DNA of 64,000 bases from Cercis canadensis (lineage: Eukaryota > Streptophyta > Magnoliopsida > Fabales > Fabaceae). The notes under the pieces were generated by a model, which saw nothing but the letters and a program-made list of their open reading frames with translations, had not been told where the DNA came from and searched no databases. Of the stretch, positions 45,612 to 58,428 are shown in pieces; the stretch's first letter is position 1, and each line of letters starts with the position of its first letter. Position numbers and translations under genes: made by a program. The stretch is from NCBI GenBank assembly GCA_003255065.1, contig QAOA01006558.1, positions 124,001-188,000 of the forward strand, given 5' to 3'.

Positions 45612-47469
45612 TGATACTGGATGTGTTTCATTTTAGAATTGTATTCAATTAAATCAATACTACAATCACTTTAGGCAAATGTACCTATCGTTTTGTAGAA
45701 TAGCTTAATCGAGTACAAATATCATTCCCACAAGGAACTATAGCTATTAGTAGTAATCATTTTTCTCTTATCTAATTCAAAATTGTGGTTTAATGAATGA
45801 ACTACTTAATCTAAACTAATATAAACAAGACAAGAAAATAATAACAATAAATTTTGATAGATTTATTAATTAGGAAGGACAGGTCTAGATAAGAATCCTC
45901 CGAGAATCTAACATTGCACTTTCATCTTTAATTCAATGGTCACCAACCCTTTACTTAGACTAATGGAAATTCCTAAATTATGCCTTAATCTTTCTCAAGC
46001 AATAAGACATCTATTCCTAGGTTGATTGACTAAAATCTCTTCCTAATCAAAACCCGCAAGAATGCATTAATTCGTGTTCTGTGAATTTCCTTAGTACATT
46101 GACTCAAATCAGAGGACTTATGTGAACCTTATTTCTAGTGATTCCAAGCAAATCCCACTGCCTNAATAAATTTTGATAGATTTATTAATTAGGAAGGATA
46201 GGTCTAGATAAGAATCCTCCGAGAATCTAACATTGCACTTTCATCTTTAAATCAATGGTCACCAACCCTTTACTTAGACTAATGGAAATTCCTGAATTAT
46301 GCCTTAATCTTTCTCAAGCAATAAGACATCTATTCCTAGGTTGATTGACTAAAATCTCTTCCTAATCAAAACCCGCAAGAATGCATTAATTCATGTTCTG
46401 TGAATTTCCTTAGTACATTGACTCAAATCAGAGGACTTATGTGAACCTTATTTCTAGTGATTCCAAGCAAATCCCACTGCCTACAAGTGATCTTGTTCAA
46501 TTTACAATTTCTCAATCTATAAACTAAAATCTGGTGTTAAATCAATGACATACTTCATCAACTCAACACAAATAATAATTATAGACAATTCCAAGAAATG
46601 AAAGGTACATTCTCATTAAATCAAAGGGAGAAGAGTGCAGATGTAGTTCTAGGGTTCATCCTATCTAAACCTTTACAAATTAGTTCATGATAAAATCTGA
46701 ATCAAAAAAATACAGAGAAGACAAGATAGAATCTAAAAAACTTATTCTCATGAAGTTCTTTCAAGGGGTTGATCTTCTATCTTGTTCTTCTCCAAACCTC
46801 CAAAGTGCTCTTCCCACACCTGGCCTCTAATGCCTCCAAAGAACCCCAAATGTTTGACTGCCAAAAGATCCCCAGTCTTCCCTCTAGAGTTCATATATAT
46901 TCTGCTCGAATTCTAGGGTTTCAACTTCAGAAGCTCGAGCACGACCAGGACATGGCCGTGTTCACTTAAGGTGGCTGGGTGTGTCATTTAAATTCTTCTT
47001 CTGGACTTCAAACACGACCACGAACACAACTATGTTTACTTATGGTGAAGGCATGTTCATCTCAGGATGTCTCTGGATTGCAAACACGGCCTCTAGCATG
47101 GTTGTGTTTACTTATGGTGAAGGCGTGTTCTTCTCAGGATGTCTCTAGATTGAGAACACGGCACTAACACGGGCGTGTTGGTCACAAATTTTGGTCGTGT
47201 TTCTCAGTAAAATGGAGCAGGGCTTTATGGATGCTGGACACGGGCACACACACGTTCGTGTGTGGGTCGTGTCCCCTGTATGCACTTCAAATTCTTCTGA
47301 TTTTACTTTAGAAACTTCCTAAAATCCTTCCTTTAGCTTGATTAACCAGAGGAACACCTGAAACACAAACAGTGAGATTAAGTACCATGTTTAAAGCAAA
47401 TTGAACTCAAATGTAGGCATGAATGTATGGATAAAGCATGAATTTTATAGGCATAATTGGCAAATATCA
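45612..47469 (-). repeat. 3' LTR of Athila element E1
   Basis: Reverse-oriented homologue of the solo LTR 42631-44044. The plus-strand left end is TGATACTGG and the right end is AAATATCA. It contains the single N at 46164 with a 318-bp repeat on both sides (45846-46163 and 46165-46482), so the true length is about 1.54 kb. A CG-rich palindromic cluster is at 46931-47275. The left limit is approximate. Confidence 0.8.
46164..46164. other. Single-N assembly seam
   Basis: 318 bp before it (45846-46163) repeat directly after it (46165-46482). Confidence 0.9.
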
Positions 47470-47484
47470 AATCCCTCCACATTT
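47470..47484 (-). promoter_or_regulatory. Polypurine tract of E1
   Basis: Minus-strand aatgtggagggatt abuts the LTR start TGATATTTG. Confidence 0.7.
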
Positions 47485-48487
47485 AAGCAATTGCTTGTCC
47501 TCAAGCAATTCAAATCAGAACAAGTCTCTTTATAAGCTTTATCCCTGGGAAAAACAGTTCAATTCAAAGAAGTTTGTACTATGTACTTTGCCCTAAACAG
47601 CTGCATTATTCAGTTCCCATGCTCAGCTCATGAACCTAGTTATTTTCCCATAGAATTGTCTTAGCTTACCCCTCTGTGTCTGAATAGAACTACCCTGTGC
47701 TCACTACTTTGTTCTCATCATGACAGATATAAAAATATTTTTTTTCTGCTAAAAGCTCTAGTATGCTACTATTTTTTTCTTTTCTTGCTAGTTGGGGGGT
47801 CCTAGGATGTGGTGTCCAGTCATTGCCTGCGACCCACATTCAACTAGTTATGCTTTAATGACATGCTCATATCCTTCTCCAGTTTCAAGCATATAAGGTA
47901 GAGGAGCAGAGCCCTACTATGCTCAAAACAGCTAGTCAATTTTTTTTTTTTTTAAGAAATGAAAGGTAAAGGTGCAGGGTATTATTCATGTCAGCCATTC
48001 AGGGCTAACTAGTACAATGTTATATTTCAAAATCCCAGGTCCACTGAACCTAAGTGGTGACCTCATCATGCAGCTAGCTAAAAGGCAAGGTATTAAGCAA
48101 AAATAATAAAACACAAAACAGAAAAACAAAATTCCCAGGAATATCACTTCAAGAGCACAAAGTTCTAGTTCGAATTACGTCAGACATTCACAACTTGTTC
48201 AGTTCTACCATGTTAAAGCATTCTAGATTAAAACACAATGAATACCCCCCCCCCCCACACTTAAGTAACACATTGTCCTCAATGTATGGAAAGTTAAATT
48301 AAGAGGACAGATACTCCTTGAGTGAAGAGGTTCTTGATGTTTTGGGCAGGTGCTGGTGAGCGAGGCTGTAAAAAGAATGTTACAACTAGAAAGAGAGTGA
48401 AAAGAGCGAGAACTATAAAATTTGAACTAAAATACTAGACTAAATGAAGTGAAAAATAAATTAGAGAGAGAAATAAAGAAAAACAAG
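47485..48487 (-). other. E1 3' UTR
   Basis: Non-coding. It contains a run of 13 C (about 48245-48257, G on the element strand) within the conserved Athila motif cattgaggacaatgt...aagtgtggggg on the minus strand. Confidence 0.6.
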
Positions 48488-49966
48488 CTACTCCCTAGGT
48501 TGGTCTCCCGAATTCTTAGAATGTGGTTCAAAAGGCAAGTTGGTTGGCTGAGCAGCCAGAGACTCAAGTGGTGGCGCTGGAGATGTGATGCGTGGAGGAC
48601 GAATTGGTTCGACTGAAGAAGCTAGGTCCGCATCGTCCTTTGCGTCGTGGAAGCGAGGTGAGCTGGGTGGTGATGGTGGCTGAAGTGTCTTACTCTGGCA
48701 CATCATCTGTAAGGTGGACTCTATCCACTGGTGATGTGCTCGCGCATAGGACATCCATTGGAGCATATCATGGCGTGTTTGGTGGTGGTACACTACGAGG
48801 CAGTTGAGTCAGACTCGTGTACCATCGACCTCCACTTCTATGCGGCTCAGCTGCCTCTCAACGGCGGTGGATTTCCGATCCTCCTCGTCGGGTGATGTGA
48901 AGGGAACTCCCAGAAATGGCTGTGATGATGGCGGGATTGATGTGCTAGGGCTTGCTGTAGGTGGGTCCTCGGGGTGGTTGGCGAGTGGTTCTTCAGCTCG
49001 TGGGGGAGAACTGACTAGAGTGAGGTATGTGCCTTGTGTGTCCATATGGCGCTTGATTATCCCCATGGCCTTCAGGGTGTCCATCCCTAAAGGCAGTGAT
49101 CGGCATGCTACTGTGAGAGTGGACTCCTCACCTAGAATGTCTAGCTGAATGAATGTGTATCCGAGGTGGCAATGATGCTTCTCGTGAATGCACCGGAGGT
49201 AAAATATATCCTTTTTGCTGACGACTCTGATGCTCTCCCGCCTTGCAGTCAATGAGTGAACAAAGAGCTTGTGAATGAAATAGAGGGCATGAGATCGAAG
49301 AATGGAAGCCTTAGACCTCTTGGCCTCATATGTGGTCTCAGTACTGATGGTCCGCTAGTAATCTGCAGGCTCTGTGGTAGGTGAGTGCCAGTCCATGTCG
49401 CAGGAGTCATAGATGAACCCCGGCTCAGCTAGTCTTGCTGCCTTTGTGAACTCCTGGAGGCTCATACTTTGCATGGCTGTGCCCAGTCGGAATCTGATGG
49501 TGTCCGGCTCATGCCACTTGGTGTGGGAGTCTGTGAATGTGGCATTGATCTCCACTGTGGCGAGAAACTCCAGAGTGAGTTCTCGGTATGCCAGCTCTCG
49601 AAGCTCAAAGATGCTACTCCACTAACTGAAACTAAGAAGATGGCGCACCTCCTGTTCCAGGCCCAACTCCTGTAATACTATCCACTTCGGGTAGCGGTTG
49701 GGCTCGAGTAGTTTGGTGGAGAGTTTGGTGAGCCGCTCTTTGTGCTCATCGCCCTGGAATCGGAGGAAGGGGTGAACTGAAGTGTCCACAGCCCCGGATC
49801 TTCTCTTCTTGGCAGGTGGAGAGGGAGACTCCTGAGGTGTTGGGCGATTCTTCCTAGGTTGCAACTTCTCACGGCATTGCCGAGATTCGTCAGTGCGCTT
49901 GGTCGTGGTGGTTGCTTGCAAAAATAGAGGAAAAGTAATATGTGACCACCAAGGAAACAACTTCAA
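48488..49966 (-). pseudogene. ATHILA ORF-1-like protein of E1 (env position)
   Basis: Four successive minus-strand frames make one broken ORF: a basic N-terminus with KPR/PPAKKRR-like residues (49622-49966), a middle with YRELTLEFLATVEINATF (about 49520-49590) and GTAMQSMSLQEFTKAARLAE (49355-49555), then SKKDIFYLRCIHEKH (about 49200) and a proline/serine-rich C-terminus (48488-48793). This is the pattern of the plant ATHILA ORF-1 family, encoded 3' of pol in Athila elements; its role is unknown and an envelope function is unproven. Stops near 49621, 49354 and 48806 disable it. Confidence 0.65.
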
Positions 49967-50728
49967 ATGCTCATGTTTAAAACATGTTATGCATCTCGCA
50001 AACTAACAGAATGAAAAGAACGATTTCCCACACCAGATGAAAGTCCAACAAGGCATCCCAGATGCAAATTAATAGTTCAAAATAACAGAAGGAAGAGATA
50101 ACAGTTTCCCACACCCTCACAAAACAATTTCAATATCTAGATCAAAATGACTCAACAGAGTCCCCTATAATTCCCACAACAATAATGCATCAGTATAAAT
50201 TTCTCCACTAATAGTTAAACAAAGTCAGGTCCCTCAGCAAGAATTTATTCTCTGGTCATAGCACAGTATAATTCAGCATTCATTCCCACAGGGCTTGACA
50301 AGAAAATCAGAGAAATCCACAAGTCCCTTTAATTATCAATTAGGAGTAGCAATTGGAATAGCAAAAATAAATTTTAGCAAAATGAACATGTTTCAAAGCA
50401 AGAGTTTATTCAAAATTACAACTGCAATTGAACCCCTCCATCAGAAAATTAGTTCCCACAACAAGAGGTATCATGGCAGCATTTACAATAATGGAAATTT
50501 CAATCAAATAGACAAAGTCCTAAACACCCAAATTCCCAAGAATTAACAACCAACAATGCCAAATTTTTCTAATATCTGTGCAATTTGACAAGGCAGCAGC
50601 ATCCCCATGTTCAGAATAAAACAGAATAAGCAACAATACCCAGTAATAAATAAGAATCCATTCATTAGCTATATCACAGTAGGAATTTGCACAGGAAAAT
50701 AGCAAAGTTACCCACAGAGCATTGTAAG
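49967..50728 (-). other. E1 spacer between ORF-1-like region and 3' region
   Basis: A-rich on the plus strand and non-coding. No recognisable gene. Confidence 0.5.
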
Positions 50729-50932
50729 AATATCAAATTGAAATGCACCACAACAGCAATGCAATATAAATGAACAAATTCCCCCAATAAACAACTTCCA
50801 GTAAATTAACAGAATCCATAGCACGAAATCAATGACAGTGGTGACAGTCATGGGAATTGCAAGATAATAGTATTTTCAACCAGATGTCTAAACATCAGCA
50901 GATTCCCAACAACAGTAGTAATCAATGGTAAT
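50729..50932 (-). repeat. E1 3'-region repeat, copy 0 (204 bp, before the N)
   Basis: Identical or nearly so to 51016-51219 and 53529-53732, starting aatatcaaattgaaatgcacc. It ends at the single N at 50933. Confidence 0.9.
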
Positions 50933-50933
50933 N
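50933..50933. other. Single-N assembly seam
   Basis: 204 bp before it repeat 83 bp after it (51016-51219); the intervening 82 bp are the end of an LTR. Confidence 0.9.
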
Positions 50934-51015
50934 CTAAGTCTATGCAATTCAGCCCAAAAGAGGTTTAAAAGACTAAGTATGAGGAATAACTATTGTATAA
51001 AAAGTGTGTTCATCA
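50934..51015 (-). repeat. Terminal 82 bp of an Athila-type LTR (E2 family)
   Basis: Matches 53447-53528, the end of the partial LTR, and ends gtgtgttcatca (TGATGAACACAC on the minus strand). Confidence 0.85.
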
Positions 51016-52480
51016 AATATCAAATTGAAATGCACCACAACAACAATGCAATATAAATGAACAAATTCCCCCAATAAACAACTTCCAGTAAATTAACAGA
51101 ATCCATAGCACGAAATCAATGACAGTGGTGACAGTCATGGGAATTGCAAGATAATAGTATTTTCAACCAGATGTCTAAACATCAGCAGATTCCCAACAAC
51201 AGTAGTAATCAATGGTAATGCTAAGTAACACTAATTGCTAGAAAGAGAAACCAATTCTGCAACACCCCAAATGCCCTAAAATAAGATTTTACAGCAGCAT
51301 CCCCAAAAATTTCCAGTAATTATTCATCCTATATTTAACTATTCCCCCATATTCCCTTACTAATTAAGCAAGAAATACGCATTAGACAGTCAATCAAATG
51401 CTCAGAAATAACATATAAGATTGAAGGGGAAACTCATACCTGTGGGTGAAGAACTGCAACTGATACTGGGTGTAAACCAGAAAATAACAGAATGTAATGG
51501 TGGGATGTAGTGTGGAACTCAATTAAACAGAAAATTGAGGCTTTGAGGAAAGGGGATTGACCGGAAATGAAGGTAGGAGCGCTGGAGGGGTTAGGGATTT
51601 GGGAGAGGATTGAGAGAATTTGAGGATTTCTGATGTGAAGAATGACCCTGCGAATCGGAAGTTTAAATGGTCACAACGACACGCCTACAACACAGCCGTG
51701 TAGTGTGGGCATGTTTTGGTCTGAGTGAGAACACGGGGGTAAACACGCGCGTGGCAGTGAGGTGTTTCAAGAGTGAAATGTGCTTTAAGTGACATGAGGA
51801 TGAACACGCCCGTGTTTTGTGGCCGTGTTCATAACACGGCATGCTTAGATACTTACCTGGAAAGGACATGGTCGTGTTTGAAATAAGTTGATTCTGGGCC
51901 ATGGACATGGGCATGAACATGGCCAAGTTAAGGGCTGTGTTACACTCTTCAGCACTCTGTGTGGTCCATACGCTTAATGACACGGCCATGTCATTGACCG
52001 TGTTCTCTCCCTAGATGTTCTGAATGATTCACAAGCCTCTGGTTAATGGACACGGGGGTAAACACGATCATGTTACGGGCCGTGTTCTCCAGTTGGAGTC
52101 TTTGTATGATGCACATGGGGTAGAGCACGCCCGTGTTATTGCACGTGTTCTATACTTTGATATTAAAAATGAATTTCTACTTTACAGAAGTATCCCCAAC
52201 AAATCCTACACCACAAACATAAGATATAAAACTCATAAAACTCCCCTTCAACTAAAAATTAACTAAGAAACTTAAAGAAAACAATTCAACACAAATCATA
52301 AAGAAAATGAAGATAAAAACAAAACACTAAAGATATTGAGTTGCCTCCCAACAAGCACTTCTCTACAATCATTTAGTTGAACTTAAGGACTGAGGAACTA
52401 CTGCAGAGGGTATTGGAGGTGACAAACATCTATGGAAAGTTCTTGGATGTTAGCACCATGGTATAACTTCAATCTCTGCC
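51016..52480 (-). repeat. E1 3'-region repeat, copy 1 (1465 bp)
   Basis: Collinear with 53529-54916. It carries about 80 bp (within about 51815-51896) that copy 2 lacks, near short cgtgtt repeats. It includes a CG-rich palindromic cluster (51665-52150). On the minus strand it opens with the post-integrase motif gcttgttgggaggcaactc seen in Athila elements. Confidence 0.9.
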
Positions 52481-53528
52481 AAACATTCAAGTCCAGTTTA
52501 ACCTAAGTCCTGAATCCAGCCAAGGTAGTTAATCCGTCCAAGCTTAGAACTATTAATTAACCATACAATCCTCTTTTATCACATGCAAACAGAATATGAA
52601 CACATGAATAATCCAATCCGAATTAAGCAATTCAAACAGAATATTTCAGAGGATTGAAAGAACTTGATTAACAACTAAAATGAAGAACAACAACACATAA
52701 TCTCAAAATCAATAATCAGAATAGCAAAACCTGGATTGATATGATGATTTAGCCCTCCATGAACAAGAAGAGCTGAGTTCTTACAAAATATCTAAGAGAA
52801 AACTTAGAGACTAAGGAAAGAGGAAAAGCTGTCTAAAAATATCTAATGACTTGATTCTGAATTTCGGCTGCCCCCTCTTGCTGATATAGACCTCCAAATT
52901 TACATGCACACCCAAATTGCCCTTAGGGCACACTTGTTCCCATGGGCCTTAGCTTCAATTGGGCTTTGGTTTGGGCCCATTTGGACTTGTCATGAGGAAG
53001 TTAGGCCCATTTAAGTGGCAAAAGGTGTCTGGAACAGTCAGCTAACTTGCACAGCAAATAAGACTATCTTCAACATAAAATATGGTGAACCGGTCTTCAT
53101 ATCAATTGCAGCTCTGTCTGTTAGCTTTCCAATGGTACCATTTTCAGGTCCATATGACATCCACAACTCAAGTTATGACCCAAATACTGCATGTAGGTCA
53201 GGATCCTGCGACAGCATGTCTTCTCTGGCTTCCAGGCTGCATATGACCTTCTGAACGTCCGAATTAGCTTTGGAGCCCTGAAAGAAAGTTGTAGAAAATT
53301 CTCTCAGCTTTCCAACAAGGTATGACTCGGAATTTTTGGACATCCAGAACTCAAGATATGCCTGAAACACAGAGACAGCATATAATGCCCAGTATTGCTG
53401 GAAATTGCAATTAAGCATAAATGGATCCTAAGTCATGAAATGAGGTCTAAGTCTATGCAATTCAGCCCAAAAGAGGTTTAAAAGACTAAGTATGAGGAAT
53501 AACTATTGTATAAAAAGTGTGTTCATCA
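52481..53528 (-). repeat. Partial Athila LTR (E2 family) between the two 3'-region copies
   Basis: 1048 bp similar to the LTRs at 9803-11229 and 58429-59863. The gtgttcatca end is intact, but about 380 bp of the opposite end is missing. The left junction (ctctgcc to aaacattcaag) is an abrupt break from E1 sequence without TSD. Confidence 0.8.
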
Positions 53529-54916
53529 AATATCAAATTGAAATGCACCACAACAACAATGCAATATAAATGAACAAATTCCCCCAATAAACAACTTCCA
53601 GTAAATTAACAGAATCCATAGCACGAAATCAATGACAGTGGTGACAGTCATGGGAATTGCAAGATAACAGTATTTTCAACTAGATGTCTAAACATCAGCA
53701 GATTCCCAACAACAGTAGTAATCAATGGTAATGCTAAGTAACACTAATTGCTAGAAAGAGAAACCAATTTTGCAACACCCCAAATGCCCCAAAATAAGAT
53801 TTTACAACAGCATCCCCAAAAATTTCCAGTAATTATTCATCCTATATTTAACTGTTCCCCCATATTCCCTTACTAATTAAGCAAGAAATACGCACCAGAC
53901 AGTCAATCAAATGCTCAGAAATAACATATAAGATTGAAGGGGAAACTCATACTTGTAGGTGAAGAACTGCAACTGATACTGGGTGTAAACCAGAAAATAA
54001 CAGAATGTAATGGTGGGATGTAGTGTGGAACTCAATTAAACAGAAAATTGAGGCTTTGAGGAAAGGGGATTGACCGGAAATGAAGGTAGGAGCGCTGGAG
54101 GGGTTAGGGATTTGGGAGAGGATTGAGAGAATTTGAGGATTTCTGATGTGAAGAATGACCCTGCGAATCAGAAGTTTAAATGGTCACAGCGACACGCCTA
54201 CAACACAGCCGTGTAGTGTGGGCATGTTTTGGTCTGAGTGAGAACACGGGGGTAAACACGTGCGTGGCAGTGAGGTGTTTCAAGAGTGAAATGTGCTTTA
54301 AGTGACATGAGGATGAACATGCCCGTGTTCTGGGCCATGGACATGGGCATGAACATGGCCATGTTAAGGGCCGTGTTACACTCTTCAGCACTCTGTGTGG
54401 TCCATACGCTTGATGACACGGCCATGTCATTGACCGTGTTCTCTCCCTAGATGTTCTGAATGATTCACAAGCCTCTGGTTAATGGACACGGGGGTAAACA
54501 CGACCATGTTACGGGCCGTGTTCTCCAGTTGGAGTCTTTGTATGATGCACACGGGGTAGAGCACGCCCGTGTTATTGCACGTGTTCTATACTTTGATATT
54601 AAAAATGAATTTCTACTTTACAGAAGTATCCCCAACAGATCCTACACCACAAACATAAGATATAAAACTCATAAAACTCCCATTCAACTAAAAATTAACT
54701 AAGAAACTTAAAGAAAACAATTCAACACAAATCATAAAGAAAATGAAGATAAAAACAAAACACTAAAGATATTGGGTTGTCTCCCAACAAGCACTTCTCT
54801 ACAATCATTTAGTTGAACTTAAGGACTGAGGAACTACTGCAGAGGGTATTGGAGGTGACAAACATCTATGGAAAGTTCTTAGATGTTAGCACCATGGTAT
54901 AACTTCAATCTCTGCC
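53529..54916 (-). repeat. E1 3'-region repeat, copy 2 (1388 bp), contiguous with integrase
   Basis: It runs directly into the integrase C-terminus at about 54917, so this is the copy in its original context. CG-rich cluster at 54185-54585. Confidence 0.9.
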
Positions 54917-57900
54917 CATTGACCTTGAAGGTTCCTTTCTCTGGATGAGTGACTTCAACAGCACCATAAGGAAATACTTGCTTTACCATGAAAGGGCTTG
55001 ATCATCTAGACTTGAGTTTGCCTGGAAACAACCTTAAGTGTGAATTAAAGAGTAGCACTTGGTCCCCAGGTTGAAATTCTTTAGATGATTTAATATGTTT
55101 GTCATGCCACTTCTTAGCCTTTTCCTTGTACAACCTTGAACTTTCATAGGCAGCATCTATCCATTCTGACAGTTGGTTCAACTGGAGCAACCTCTTTTCA
55201 CCTGCATTACACAAGTCATAGTTAAGGAATTTTATAGCCCAAAAGGCTTTATGCTGCAGCTCTATTGGTAAATGACAGGACTTCCCATAAACAAGTTTGT
55301 AAGGGATAGTACCATTGGGAGTTTTGAAACTAGTCCTATAAGCCCATAGAGCGTCATCTAATCTCAAGAACCATTCCTTTCTAGATTACTCTATAGTCTT
55401 TTCCAGTATTCTTTTAAGTTCCCTATTCGTCACCTCTACTTGGCCACTAGTTTGAGGGTGATAAGAGGTAACCACTTTATGAGTAACACCATATTTCTTC
55501 AAGGCATTAGCTAACTGTTGGTTACAAAAGTGGGTGCCTCTATCACTAATGATAGCTCCAGGTGCTCCAAACCTGGTGAACAATTTCTTAAGGAACTTGA
55601 CAACTACCCTAGCATCATTGGTAGGCAAGGCTTGAGCTTCTACCCATTTAGATACATAATCTACTACAACTAGGATATATTTGTTCCCATAAGACGAAGG
55701 AAAAAGGGCCAACGAAATCAATGCCCTAGACATCAAAGACTTCACACACTAAGATGCTGGTCTGGGGCATTTCATCTTTCTTAGAGATGTTACCTGTGCG
55801 CTGGCAATTGTCACATTGCTTCATATACCTGTGAGCATCCTTAAATAAGGTAGGCCAATAAAAACCTGACTCCAGGACTTTCCTTGCTGTTCTATTGGCT
55901 TGATAATGTCCTCCAGTTGGACCCTTATGGCAATGCTCCAAGATGCTTTCAGTTTCAGGATAGGCAACACAACGTCTTATCATTTGGTCTGCACAAATGC
56001 GAAATAGATAAGAGTATTCCCAAAGGTAGTACTTCAAATCAGAGAAGAATTTCTTCTTTTATGAATAAGTTAACTCCTTTGGCAGAACCCTACTTGCAAG
56101 GTAGTTAGCAAAATCAGCAAACCAAGGAATATCTTTCACCTCAACCTCATATAGTTGTTCATCTGAAAAGTATCGTTTAAGTCCTCTTCCACTAACTCCC
56201 CGTGAACTAGGAATTGCAGACGAGACAAATGGTCTGTTGCTAGGTTCTCGGTTCCCTTACGGTCTCGGATCTCCAAGTCAAACTCCTGCAACAACAAAAC
56301 CCAGTGTATTAGATGAGGCTTAGCATCATTTTTGGTCAAAAGATACCTCAGTGCTGAATGATCAGTATACACAATGACTTTAGAAAGAATAAGATAATAT
56401 CTAAATTTGTCTAAAGAGAAAACCATTGCAAGCAATTCTTTTTCAGTAGTAGTGTAGTTCTTCTGAGTATCAATCAAAGTTTTGCTTGCGTAGTAGATGG
56501 GCCAAAAGTTCTTGTCCCTGTGCTGTCCCAAGACTGCTCCTACTGCAAAATCACTTACATCACACATTAGTTCAAATGGTGATGACCAATTAGGTGTAAT
56601 CATAATGGGGGCAGTAGTTAATTTACCTTTTAAGGTGTTAAATGCATTTATGCAATCCTCATCAAAGACAAGAGGGACATCATTTTCGAGTAATCTAGTA
56701 AGAGGTCTAGCTATCTTGGAGAAATCTTTGATAAATCTTCTATAGAAGCCAACATGACCTAGAAAACTCCTGATTGCCTTAACAGAGGTAGGGGTGGTAA
56801 TTTAGCAATGGTCTATACATTTGCCCTGTCCACCTCTATACCCTTACTAGAAATTTTATGGCTTAACACTATATCGTCTTGTACCATCAAATGACATTTC
56901 TCCCAATTCAGAACTAGATTAGTCTCCTCACATCTCTCAAGTACTCTGGCTAAGTTATGCAAGCATGATTCAAAAGAATTTCCAAAGATAGAGAAATCAT
57001 CCATAAATACTTTCATGATATCCTTAACCAATCTATCGAAGATTGCCATCATACACCTCTGAAAGGTGGCAGGGGCATTACACAACCCAAATGACATTCT
57101 TCTATAAGTAAATGTACCGTAAGGACATGTGAAGGTTGTCTTCTCCTGATCTTTTGGGGCGATAGGTATTTGGAAATACCCCGACATGCCATCTAGAAAA
57201 CAGTAATAGGCATGTCCAGCCATACGCTCCAGTATTCGTCTATGAACGGTAAAGGGAAATGATCTTTGCCAGTGGCATCATTTAGCTTCCGATAGTCTAT
57301 ACAGACTCTCTATCCTGTGACTGTCCTCATTAGCACCAACTCATTCTTCTCATTAGGCACCACTGTCATGCCTCCCTTCTTTGGTACTACATGCACAGGA
57401 CTAACCCAAGAACTGTCAGCAATAGGGTAAATAACTCATGCATCTAGAAGTTTAATTACCTCATTTTTCACCACATCTTTCATGTTCGGGTTCATCCGTC
57501 GTTGTGGATGCACCAAAGGTTTGTAGTTTTCTTCTAATGCAATCTTGTGGGTGCAATATGAGGGCCTAATTCTTCTCATGTCTGAGATATTCCATGCTAT
57601 GACCTTCTTGTGCATCTTAAACACATCCAAGAGTTTCCCTCTTTGCTCCTTTGTTAGGTCTGCTGCAATGATTACAGGCAACTTGGAGTTTTATGCTAAG
57701 AAAGCATATTCCAAGTGCCTTGGAAGTTGTTTCAGCTCCAGCTCAGGCGAATCCTTAAGGGATGGTTTGGTTTTGGTTTTATTACCCTCAATCTTCTCTA
57801 GAGATATACCTCTAACTAAAGGCTTTTCGGCTTGCATGTATGCCACATGCTCCCTAATCTCTGTGTGATCAGTCTTTTCCTCTCCCTGCATGATACATGT

Positions 57901-58428
57901 CTCCAATGCATCTCTTGTAAAAATTTCCTGCATAGAATGAAACACACATGAGTCAATCTTATCCACATAAAAACATGTATCATCAGTACTCATTTTGTGT
58001 TTCATGGCCTCGGATATTTTAAAAATCACTTGCTCATTGTCCACCCTTAAAGTTAGCTTGCCACCATGAACATCAATGATGACTCTAGCTATAGCAAGGA
58101 ATGGTCGACCTAGAAGCAAGGGTACTTCAACATCTTCATCCATATCCATGATCACAAAATCAACAGGAAAAATAAACTTATCAACTTTTACTAGGACATC
58201 CTCTATTATCTCCTTAGGATGTGTAATAGATCTATCCGCTAGTTGAATGCTCATCCTAGTGGGTGTTGGTTCACCAAGTCCCAATTTTTTAAACATACTA
58301 TTAAATTTATACTAGCACCTAAATCCGCTAATGCCTTATCAATAGATAAACTACCAATATTCCAAGGAATAGTAAAACTCCCTGGATCTTTTATTTTTCA
58401 TGGTAGCTTGTTCTGGACTATGGCAGAG
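54890..58428 (-). pseudogene. E1 pol: protease, RT, RNase H, integrase
   Basis: On the minus strand: protease region with LADLGASINL (about 58320) and LLGRPFLA (about 58110), RT with GYFQIPIAPKDQEKTTF and VFMDDFS (56813-57223) plus an upstream part (57436-57681), RNase H with [15 protein letters not shown] and [20 protein letters not shown] (56136-56603), integrase zinc finger [11 protein letters not shown]...CDNCQR (55726-56037), core [32 protein letters not shown] (55386-55745) and C-terminus (55002-55367, ending FKVNGQRLKLY near 54900). The catalytic D, D and E of the integrase are visible. Frame breaks lie between most of these blocks. Confidence 0.85.

Larger units (their letters stand above)
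45612..58428 (-). mobile_element. Athila-type retrotransposon E1, 3' LTR to protease, interrupted
   Basis: On the minus strand, from the right: protease, RT, RNase H, integrase, a long 3' region, an ATHILA ORF-1-like reading frame, a purine-rich tract and the 3' LTR. Its gag and 5' LTR are not in the window because element E2 is inserted at 58428/58429. A related LTR (52481-53528) plus flank is present in tandem copies inside the 3' region. The sequence is full of stops and frame changes. Confidence 0.8.

Noticed and set aside
48245-48257. Run of C as a sequencing artefact or regulatory tract
   Set aside because: It fits the G-rich motif that Athila-group elements carry after pol; only its exact length is doubtful.
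48804-49148. 114-codon plus-strand frame
   Set aside because: Shadow of the minus-strand ATHILA ORF-1-like sequence in a GC-richer stretch.
52024-52266. 80-codon plus-strand frame present twice (also 54460-54702)
   Set aside because: It is present twice only because the E1 3' region is duplicated. It crosses the CG-rich palindrome cluster and has no domain.
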